DNA of 64,000 bases from Agapetus fuscipes (lineage: Eukaryota; Arthropoda; Insecta; Trichoptera; Glossosomatidae): positions 4,464,001-4,528,000 of the forward strand of contig OX637344.1 of NCBI GenBank assembly GCA_951799405.1, read 5' to 3'. Positions within the stretch are counted from its first letter, which is position 1. Each line of letters begins with the position of its first letter. The notes below the pieces were generated by a model. The model worked only from the letters and a program-made list of their open reading frames with translations. It ran no database searches and was not told the DNA's origin. Positions 56,210-64,000 of the stretch are shown one piece after another. The position numbers and the translations under genes were made by a program.

Positions 56210-56638
56210 TATAAGAATGAAAGAAGTATGTAAGGATAGAAAGAAATGGCGGTTGATCTGTGATGTTGGCGGCTAGGGTTTGTTAAAGTAAAATTGGTTT
56301 TATGATTTAGTTTTTTATGTCCATGTATATATTGTTATTTATTGATTTTAAAAATGTAATTTGTCATGTATGTTCCTTGACTTATAGGTTGTTATGCGGC
56401 TGACCACCCATACTGTAAAAAATTGGTTCACTTTGCCAATGTCACCCCTGTTTCAGGGAAGGACGGCAAGAGTTGCAAGGCTTATGTTCATTTGAGATTA
56501 GGTTTTTATATTGTAGGTCCACATGCGGCATGTGTTAGCGCGAAATTATACATGTCTGCTTGTGGGAATGCATTTAATATAAATCTTAAATGATATATAT
56601 CTTTGCAGCTTAGATTAGATTAGATTAGATTAGATTAT
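56210..56638 (+). repeat. LINE-A copy with end of ORF2
   Basis: EVCKDRKKWRLICDVGG and stop at 56273-56275, then the UTR, the 240-bp end and four TTAGA-type tail units. Confidence 0.9.
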
Positions 56639-56639
56639 A

Positions 56640-57154
56640 AGCCTACCGTGGGCAATGACTATAGCAGCCACCCTACCAAACACATTACGCGGAGTATGGA
56701 GATGAATAATTGCAACAGGGGATCCAACAGGGAGTGGATTACGAATTCCAAATGCAAGTGCCGCCGTGAATATCACACCAAATTAGCCAAGCTAACTAAC
56801 CATACTTGTGTTCTGAATTCATCCGATGCTTTTGTTGTACTACTAAGTTTCTCATTGTCTCCACTGCTTCAGAAAGGATATACTCAAATTTTGAATTAAG
56901 TTTTTGAGTGCACACACACACACGCACACAGAGTGACTGGAGACCTGTAAGAACAGGCAAGATCTAGTTTAGGCTCCAGCCCTCCAAAATAAAATTTGTT
57001 CAATATATAGTTCAAAATGTATTTCACTTATTACAGAATTGTATTGTATTTATCTATAGAAAAAAAAATTATAGTTAAGAAGAGTTCATCCTCAGACGTC
57101 GTGCAGAGAGGGTGTCTTCTGAAGAAGGGTTTACTTTGTTAAAAATGCAAAAAA
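56640..57154. other. Unassigned DNA
   Basis: Contains a short (CA)n run near 56910 and a CGTCGTGCAGAGAGGGTGTC block (57090-57120) like the foldback arms at 25.5 kb. Confidence 0.35.
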
Positions 57155-57482
57155 ACACAACTAAGCTACACATATAGTGTAACTTCTTGCTGCGTTATCA
57201 CCAAAGGGTTTCGTATGTGGTGAGTGGAACCTATTTATTTTTACAAGTATGAGGGCCGGCCTTACGCCAACCACTTTGGTTGAAGTGGGGGTTGCCCAGC
57301 ACCCGAGGGCGCTGGTACTCATTTCTTGTGAAGGCTCAATAAACCTTGCCGGTGTTTTATTTTGAAGTTGGAAATAAACACCGAAACGGGAAATCATTTC
57401 TGATACCCTCGCCCTCGGTGGGATTCCAACCTGAGCTCACGGCATGGAATGCAAGCACTCTACCAACTGAGCTATCGACCGG
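57155..57482 (-). repeat. SINE-2, full length
   Basis: Complete from the ACACATATAGTGTAAC end to the head (complement of CGATAGCTCAGTTGG). Confidence 0.9.
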
Positions 57483-57883
57483 ATATGAATACGTTTGCGA
57501 TAAAGGGGTACCCTGCGCAATTCGCTGACGCTATGGAGGAGCGGTCAAAGCGTTGGTGGACCAGGCGTAAATTAAACAACACTGGCTTAATCCGCGTCTG
57601 GCGCTCTTGGCAATGGCTTTTATCATGAGCTAACACATATACTTCAACATGTAAGATTCATATACAACGCATGCCCACAAGCAAACACATCGTCACCTTA
57701 GTGCCTGATGGTCTAATCTCCAACAGAGATAATTTCATATGAGCAACGTTTGTATGTGTACTGTTTACTGTACCAATGTGTCTAACGATAACTGGAAATT
57801 GATTTTTAAAATTTGAAAAACAACTCTCACATTACCGTGTTTTACGTTTTTTTTTCTTAGCTCAGATTGTGTAGAATGTGATC
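57483..57883. other. Unassigned DNA
   Basis: Nothing recognised. Confidence 0.3.
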
Positions 57884-58322
57884 TAATCTAATCTAATCTA
57901 AGTTGCAAGGATATGTTACATTGGAGATTCACATTACATGCATTCTCACAACCAGACACGTACAAGTTCGCGCTTGCACATGCCTCATGTGAACCTACAA
58001 CATAAAAACCAAATCTCAAATGGACATACACCCTGCAACTCTTGCCGTCCTTCCCTGAGACAGGGGTGACATTGGCAAAGTGAACCATTTTTACAGCATG
58101 GGTGGTCAGCCGCATACCAACCTATAAGTCAAGGAACACACACACACGACAAATTACATTTTATACATCATTAAATAATAATATCCAAATACAAAATATC
58201 CATTTACAAACAAAAACAAATTCCAATTTAATAAACCCTAGCCGCCAACATTACAGATCAACCGCCATTTCTTTCTGTCCTTACATACTTCTTTCATTTC
58301 CTCCAGAGTCATTCTTAAGACA
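57884..58322 (-). repeat. LINE-A copy with end of ORF2
   Basis: The 3' end, UTR and 75 bases of C-terminal coding sequence (58250-58322). Confidence 0.88.
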
Positions 58323-58806
58323 ATTTTATTTAAAGGTCAAATGTCAAAGGGAATTGTATTCTTCTCTACGAATTTATTACAAGAAAATAACAAAGATCGC
58401 TTGCACCATTTTCAGGGCTTGTAATATCAGAAAAAAATGAAAAATAACGATCTATCGTTGTGTAGACCTCCAAGTCTACGGACAGACCAAAGAAAAGTTC
58501 GGAATCATAGACTTCTCTCGAATTAGAACTATTAGGTTGTAGAAAGTTTATAAGGAATAAAGAGTCACAATCTTCAGTAATGAGGCAAACGATCGGGTAA
58601 AATGATTTCTGTACATTTTAAAGGCCAGAAGAGAAACGGAGAATGAATATGTATTTTGAGGATAGATGTCTCTTGATCTGTTACCTTTCAATTGCTGATT
58701 GGACGCTTTAATCATTAAAACAAATAATAATAATTAGATATGTTGGTATTTAAATTGTTTATAATCAATAACGGCATTCTATGATTATTCTGAAATTGAG
58801 ATAAAT
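58323..58806. other. Unassigned DNA
   Basis: Nothing recognised; pre-insertion flank of the Gag-only LTR element. Confidence 0.35.
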
Positions 58807-58810
58807 ATAT

Positions 58811-59327
58811 TGTTATGTAAATATAAATATTGAAATAAGTATGGGTAGTTATAGTGTTATGTAAATATAAATATTGAAATAAGTATGGATAGTTATAGTT
58901 ATAAGAATCCTCAAAAGTATTGGTAGGTAAGATCGATAATTATGTATAAGTGTAGAATTCTCTAGGCTAAGTAGGTATTTGTTATAATTATAGGAATACT
59001 GTGTTACATTTGTAGGTAGGATTTTGGTTGTATCTCTAGGTAGTACGTGAAGCGTCGAGAAGTAATAATTACTCTGGAACCGTCTGGCGACTTTAGTTCT
59101 GGATCATACTGCTCTGAAGAGTATAAAGGTGCGAATGGCCTGCAGAGCGGGCCAGTATCGTAGCGACTAACAAACACATCGAAGCCATCTGATCAGTGAA
59201 CCGAAACCAATGGAATAATCGAGAAAGTAGTGTGAAAATAAATTTTGTAACTGTGTAAAATAAATAACTATTGAAGAAGACCTGTGTATTTTTAATTTGA
59301 AGACAATTGAACCCTAATTTCGTAACA
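58811..59327 (+). repeat. 5' LTR of the Gag-only element
   Basis: Begins TGTTATG and ends GTAACA. The first 44 bases are repeated in tandem (58811-58854 and 58855-58898, one substitution noted), so the terminal motif occurs twice. AATAAA signals lie near 59240 and 59264. Confidence 0.93.
59122..59156 (+). promoter_or_regulatory. LTR core promoter
   Basis: TATAAAG at 59122-59128 and CCAGT (A at 59154) about 32 bases on. The same pair occurs in the 3' LTR at 62624-62658. Confidence 0.6.
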
Positions 59328-59329
59328 AT

Positions 59330-59346
59330 TGGCGTCAGGTGCGGAA
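59330..59346 (+). other. Primer-binding site (putative)
   Basis: TGGCGTCAGGTGCGG begins two bases after the LTR; the tRNA is not assigned. Confidence 0.55.
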
Positions 59347-59993
59347 TTGTCAAGAAAAATTAAGATCTTCTGTCTAAAAATAAATAAAATAAATTAAATA
59401 GTGTTAAAATGAACTTTATTCAAATTGAACTTTGTGTGAACTGACTTTTGTGAAAACAAGTGTTTAAATAAATTTTTGTTAAAAGAAAAGACGCAAAAGC
59501 AAGTTGCTTATAAATTCTGGAACATCATATGGAACATAATTCTGGACATAACATAATGACTATTTTACCGCATTGAGAAAGTCATCAAATTGGACCATAG
59601 TTTTTTTATTATTGTGTGTGATTAAAAAAATAAAATAAATAAATAAAAATCTTGAAAAATATTACAAAAGAACGTTCCAGATTCATCGAGAAAAAGTTTT
59701 TGAATAACTATCCTTTGTTTACAAGTGTGTGAATGTACATTAAGTACCTACCTGTGTGTTTGAAAGACTTGAGACGAAATAAATAATTATGTACTATCAG
59801 ACATTATTATGTTAAAAATATTGGTGAATTAAAAATAAATATTAAAAGACAGTACCTACCTACCAATCAGTGTAATCAGACAAATTATTATTTTTGCTAA
59901 AGTACGTATTCAAAACAGCTATATATATAAAACTCAAAACTTGTATTAAATAAATTTAAAAATATTTTTGTTTTGAAGTAAATTTTGAAAAAA

Positions 59994-62312
59994 ATGGCAA
60001 CCAAAGTGAACATCAAGGACCTCAAAGTCACTGAGCTTAAAAATGAGCTTCTGGAGAGGGACCTGGAGACCTCAGGAGGGAAGGCGGCCTTACAGGCACG
60101 CCTCATGGAGGCCTTGGAACAGTCAGGCGAAGACCCGGCATACTTTGTCATGGCATCTGGGGGAGACCGCGCCTTGGACGAGCTAAATATCAGCATCACA
60201 AAGTCTATGAAGGAGGAGCTGGCCGACAATTCGAAGACCCTGAGGGAAGACCTGAAGACTGAGATGGCTGACAACGCCAAGACCCTGAAGGAGGACCTGG
60301 CAACCATGGAGGAGAAGATGACCAGCAACCTGACCGGGCTGGAGGAGAAGATGACTGGGCTGGAGGAGAAGATGACCAGCAACCTAGCCGGGCTGGAGAA
60401 GAAAGTGGCAGAAAGCTCGCGAGCAATGTCGGAGATTGAGGCCCGTGTGGCAAGCCTGGAGGATCGTCTGCGTGCCGAGCTGGCTGACAAGTGCCAGATG
60501 GAGTCCACCAGAATATCCCCCAAAGACGGCCTTCACGACGAGACCGACCAGGGATGCTCAACTCCAACCAGGGTCACTAGAGGGGATGACGACCCTTCGC
60601 TGTCGAAGCACAACCTTCCGACCTTCGACGGGAAGACGTCGTGGGAGGAGTATTTGACCCTCTTTGAGACGGCTGCCATGATGGGAGCCTGGAGCCAGCA
60701 GAAGAAGGCTTCGGTTCTCAGCCTGTCGCTCCGAGGAGACGCTCTCAGGGTTCTGCAGGCCATACCCCTGGACAACCGTGGTGACTTTGGGCAGCTGAAG
60801 CAGCGCTTGGATATGCGCTATGGCCACAAGTGCCTGGGGCAGCTGTACAGGTCACAGCTGAACACAAGGGTGCAGAAGCCCAACGAGAGCCTCCAGGAGT
60901 TTGAGATGGACATCGTCCACCTAGTACGAGACGCTTACCCGACATTCCCTGATGACATCTGCGAGAGCTTGGCAGTGGACAAGTTCCTGAACGGATTGAG
61001 AGAATGGGAGACGCAGCAAGCAGTGAAGCTGGCTCTTCCGAAGACGTTGAACGAGGCGCTAAGCCGAGCTCTCGAATTTGAGGCTGTCAAACAGTCCATC
61101 AGGGGCCACGCCAGGGTTTGTGCAATCAAGGCAGAGGAGGTCAAACTACCTACAACCGAGGAAATAATAGAAAAAGTGCTGCAGCAACTTGAGCCAACGA
61201 GACAGAAGGCGCACTGCTGGACGTGTGGCCAGCAAGGACACCTGAGCGCGAGGTGCCCAAAGTCTCAAGGACCGGAGAAATTGGAAGACGACCGCAAGGA
61301 TGTAGAGACCACCATGGAGATGAACAAACGGCTGAGGAAACAGCTCCAGGATGCCGAGAGAAAGGTCAAAGTCATGGAGACGGAGAACAGGCAGCTGACG
61401 AAGAACTTGGCCAGCAGTGAAAGGGTCCGGCGAACAGCGGAGGCCGAGAGGGACGAGTTGCACGAGACTGTGCTGAGCCTGGAGAGACAGAACAAGGGGC
61501 TTAAGACTAAGCTCCAGCAGCTGGAAGCTGGGCAGGGGCCCAGGACGAAGGACACCATCGCCAACCTGGAGTCCAAGAACAGCAACACCAAGGAGGCGGG
61601 AGCTCGAATGAAGGATAACCACCGGCCAACTCAAAGAGCAAAGTGGTCAAACAATGACCAGCCCGCCCAGAGAGTACAAAAATGCGTCGCATCCGAAAGA
61701 TCACCAGCCTTTGAGACGTTTTGGGAGAACGCGAAGGCAGGGCAGAAGTTTCGCCATGGAGTGACCACAGAAGTCCACAAGGACTTATTTGAGGTCACTA
61801 GGGACCACACACTGGCATGCTGTGTACCGGAAGATCTAGATATGTCTAGAGGAATTGCACGGGTCTTCCGATACAAATTCGGAGAACCGCAACCCTCGAG
61901 CAGCCCGCAAGGAAGAGCTCTGAGACTACCAAAGGGGCGTCAACAAGCATACTGCCTGGTTGTCCCGGATTCCAGCAACCTGGAAGAGGACTACAAGGCA
62001 TTGTGGGACGGCCTTGTTGAGCTGCGTGACTACATGTTGGAGGATCAGCAGGCGCGTCTGGCAATACCGAAGATGGGTGGCGGCCGCGCTAATCGAGACT
62101 GGCGGATAATCCGGAGTATGATTGAAGCAGTGTTCTCGGGAGTCGGCATCAGCGTCATGGTGTGCTGCGAGCAAGCGCAGCCGAGAGCCAGTGGGGAGAA
62201 ATCCGTGGACTGCCACTTCTTCCTGACCACAGGGTGTCGACGTGGATCAGCATGCCCCTACCTACACAGAGTCAAGACTGTTCCGGGACGAAACAGTCTA
62301 GGTGGGGGGTAG
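59994..62312 (+). CDS. Gag with SAP, CCHC, macro and CCCH domains
   Basis: 772 residues from the ATG at 59994. Order: SAP-type motif (6-42, VTELKNELLERDLETSGGK), which in other proteins binds A/T-rich DNA; coiled coil with tandem EEKMTSNL/GLEEKM repeats (about 65-165); capsid-type retrotransposon gag (about 205-370, starting LPTFDGKTSWEEYL); CCHC knuckle C408-x2-C411-x4-H416-x4-C421; a second coiled coil (about 425-513); a macro domain of the OARD1/TARG1 kind (about 585-728: HKDLFEVT, PEDLDMSRGIA at 612-622, PKMGGG at 692-697); and a CCCH finger C740-x7-C748-x5-C754-x3-H758. In the OARD1 group, as I recall it, a Ser and an Asp act in catalysis; here the matching positions seem to be P612 and A699, so it may bind rather than cleave ADP-ribose. 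The stop codon touches the 3' LTR. A captured host macro gene is the likely origin. Confidence 0.88.
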   Translation: MATKVNIKDLKVTELKNELLERDLETSGGKAALQARLMEALEQSGEDPAYFVMASGGDRALDELNISITKSMKEELADNSKTLREDLKTEMADNAKTLKEDLATMEEKMTSNLTGLEEKMTGLEEKMTSNLAGLEKKVAESSRAMSEIEARVASLEDRLRAELADKCQMESTRISPKDGLHDETDQGCSTPTRVTRGDDDPSLSKHNLPTFDGKTSWEEYLTLFETAAMMGAWSQQKKASVLSLSLRGDALRVLQAIPLDNRGDFGQLKQRLDMRYGHKCLGQLYRSQLNTRVQKPNESLQEFEMDIVHLVRDAYPTFPDDICESLAVDKFLNGLREWETQQAVKLALPKTLNEALSRALEFEAVKQSIRGHARVCAIKAEEVKLPTTEEIIEKVLQQLEPTRQKAHCWTCGQQGHLSARCPKSQGPEKLEDDRKDVETTMEMNKRLRKQLQDAERKVKVMETENRQLTKNLASSERVRRTAEAERDELHETVLSLERQNKGLKTKLQQLEAGQGPRTKDTIANLESKNSNTKEAGARMKDNHRPTQRAKWSNNDQPAQRVQKCVASERSPAFETFWENAKAGQKFRHGVTTEVHKDLFEVTRDHTLACCVPEDLDMSRGIARVFRYKFGEPQPSSSPQGRALRLPKGRQQAYCLVVPDSSNLEEDYKALWDGLVELRDYMLEDQQARLAIPKMGGGRANRDWRIIRSMIEAVFSGVGISVMVCCEQAQPRASGEKSVDCHFFLTTGCRRGSACPYLHRVKTVPGRNSLGGG
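62300..62312 (+). other. Polypurine tract overlapping the gag stop
   Basis: AGGTGGGGGGTAG ends directly at the 3' LTR. It also encodes the last glycines and the stop codon, so priming site and coding sequence overlap. Confidence 0.65.
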
Positions 62313-62829
62313 TGTTATGTAAATATAAATATTGAAATAAGTATGGGTAGTTATAGTGTTATGTAAATATAAATATTGAAATAAGTATGGATAGTTATAG
62401 TTATAAGAATCCTCAAAAGTATTGGTAGGTAAGATCGATAATTATGTATAAGTGTAGAATTCTCTAGGCTAAGTAGGTATTTGTTATAATTATAGGAATA
62501 CTGTGTTACATTTGTAGGTAGGATTTTGGTTGTATCTCTAGGTAGTACGTGAAGCGTCGAGAAGTAATAATTACTCTGGAACCGTCTGGCGACTTTAGTT
62601 CTGGATCATACTGCTCTGAAGAGTATAAAGGTGCGAATGGCCTGCAGAGCGGGCCAGTATCGTAGCGACTAACAAACACATCGAAGCCATCTGATCAGTG
62701 AACCGAAACCAATGGAATAATCGAGAAAGTAGTGTGAAAATAAATTTTGTAACTGTGTAAAATAAATAACTATTGAAGAAGACCTGTGTATTTTTAATTT
62801 GAAGACAATTGAACCCTAATTTCGTAACA
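62313..62829 (+). repeat. 3' LTR of the Gag-only element
   Basis: Same as 58811-59327 by eye, including the 44-base tandem start. Confidence 0.93.
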
Positions 62830-62929
62830 ATATGTAACCATTGAAAAAAGTAATTTTCTCATTTTTGGAGAAACCGATCGATTGCCGTGTTTGATTCTAT
62901 CCGACTCATTACGTATACATTATTGTCAG

Positions 62930-63215
62930 TCGATAGCTCAGTCTGTAGAGAGTTTGCTTTTCATGCCGAGAGCTCGGGCTCGAATCCCAATGAATCCGTT
63001 TCGGTGTTTATTTCAAAAACCCAAAATATAATACCGACTAAGCTTACCAGCTTTCACAATAAATAAGTAACAGCATCCTCGGGAGCTGGGAAACCTCCAC
63101 TTCAACTGAATGTGTTGGCGTAAGACCAGTCCCCAGGTTCCACTCGCCACATGCGATCCCTTTGGAAAAACACGGCAAGAGGTTACACTATATGTGTAGG
63201 TAAGTAGCGTATTTT
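62930..63215 (+). repeat. SINE-2, full length
   Basis: Head CGATAGCTCAGTCTG, body and ACACTATATGTG block all present. Confidence 0.85.
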
Positions 63216-63544
63216 TAATGTGCTAGTATACCTACATATTTGCCATTAATAGCAGGTAAATTTATTACGAAGTTACGTTCAATCACAAAATTCAAATATC
63301 AACCCAGATAAGTATCCGAGTTTTTACGTCGTTAAATTGAACGTGATTTCTCACACAAACGTTTACTTTCGGATACTTTACTTAACTCTCTTTCACACTC
63401 CACTGGTTCCTTCAGCACCCCTATTAAAGCTGTTGAAGATTGTTCAGTGTTCACACCAAATAAGTGCGAGTAACTTCATTCGAATTGTATGTTTTTTTTT
63501 TTAGATTTTGCCTTACGTTCATTTTGCTTTACGATTTTGAATTA
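63216..63544. other. Unassigned DNA
   Basis: Nothing recognised. Confidence 0.3.
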
Positions 63545-63722
63545 CGTTCCTTATTCATTGACTTTTGGATTGGTATGAGGCTGATCACTCTTTCTGTCAA
63601 CAATGTTAAACTTTGCCAATTTCACCACTGTTTAAAAAATGTCAGGGTTTACACTGCAAATTTTTCTTACCTTCCCTGAAATAGGAATGAATTGACAAAG
63701 TGAACCATTTTTTACAGCATGG
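63545..63722 (+). repeat. LINE-A head part, rearranged
   Basis: The head (GGTATGAGGCTGATCACTC) runs into an inverted piece near 63668-63720. Confidence 0.65.
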
Positions 63723-63831
63723 AATAAAACATGACGGCGTATCAATAGCTGATCCTTTTTTTTATATAACAACGATCAGCTGTTCAGGTACCGCCATGTT
63801 GTATTCCGTCCTAGTTTCAAATATATACAGT

Positions 63832-63959
63832 GGCCCGGTATTTTCAACGTTAACATAGCGACTTAATACTGTATGAAAAGGACGCACTTATGGCAATCGT
63901 GTGGGTAGTTTTTATTATCAGCTTAAAGTCACGTATGCTAACGTTGAAAATACCGGGCC
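63832..63959. mobile_element. MITE P, complete
   Basis: 128 bp with 21-base inverted ends (GGCCCGGTATTTTCAACGTT and complement). No clear target duplication. Confidence 0.85.
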
Positions 63960-64000
63960 TAAGATCCATCATTGATCGACAAGACTTCTACTCCAGGGCT

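Larger units (their letters stand above)
58811..62829 (+). mobile_element. Gag-only LTR retrotransposon with macro domain
   Basis: 4019 bp. LTRs 58811-59327 and 62313-62829 look identical by eye at a constant offset of 3502. The duplication ATAT lies at 58807-58810 and 62830-62833. The interior of 2985 bp holds a 666-base leader and one gene. There is no protease, RT, RNase H or integrase in any frame, so it is non-autonomous and very young. Confidence 0.93.

Noticed and set aside
59897..60523. Long antisense frame over the gag gene
   Set aside because: A shadow of the codon-biased sense frame with no domain or promoter.

Overview
The window reads as nuclear DNA of an arthropod, most likely an insect. 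It is AT-rich, it contains an intron with GT..AG ends, TATA plus TCAGT-type initiators, and a dense mixture of LINEs, tRNA-derived SINEs, MITEs, a mariner relic and LTR retrotransposons. A lepidopteran source is plausible, from the recurrent TACCTAC strings and a Helitron-like end, but the sequence does not prove it. About two thirds of the window is recognisable as mobile or repetitive DNA. There is one well supported host gene and a 200-base assembly gap at 54270-54469.

Two young LTR retrotransposons bracket the window. The first (403-5180) has 543-bp LTRs that differ at one site by eye and a GTGG target duplication. Its single open frame encodes Gag, protease, RNase H and integrase, but the reverse transcriptase core is missing in frame. 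The second (58811-62829) has 517-bp LTRs that look identical, an ATAT target duplication and only one gene. That gene encodes a 772-residue Gag with the order SAP motif, coiled coil, capsid-type gag, CCHC knuckle, coiled coil, macro domain (ADP-ribose-binding fold) and CCCH zinc finger. I consider this macro/CCCH Gag the most unusual object here. Neither element can make reverse transcriptase, so both must have been copied by enzymes supplied from elsewhere.

Between them lies a patchwork. LINE-A and its 240-bp 3' end occur about 40 times. SINE-1 (about 17 copies) is tRNA-headed, and its 3' tail matches the 3' end of a CR1/L2-like LINE (LINE-B), which implies that LINE-B moves it. SINE-2 (about 9 copies) is a second tRNA-headed family. 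There are 3' ends of other LINEs (Jockey-like at 20070-21072, others at 11046, 31533, 42430 and 49015), an internally deleted mariner (27432-28363), a BEL/Pao fragment (35718-36237), several foldback elements and MITEs, a 15-bp minisatellite (15778-16440) and a 20-bp satellite (49907-50654).

The host gene is on the minus strand at 41365-43306: TATA box, TCAGT initiator, a signal-peptide exon, a 1477-bp intron filled with transposon pieces, and a Pro/Thr-rich exon. The predicted product is a secreted protein of 135 residues. Any other host exons are weak candidates. All family names are from reading motifs by eye, without database searches.
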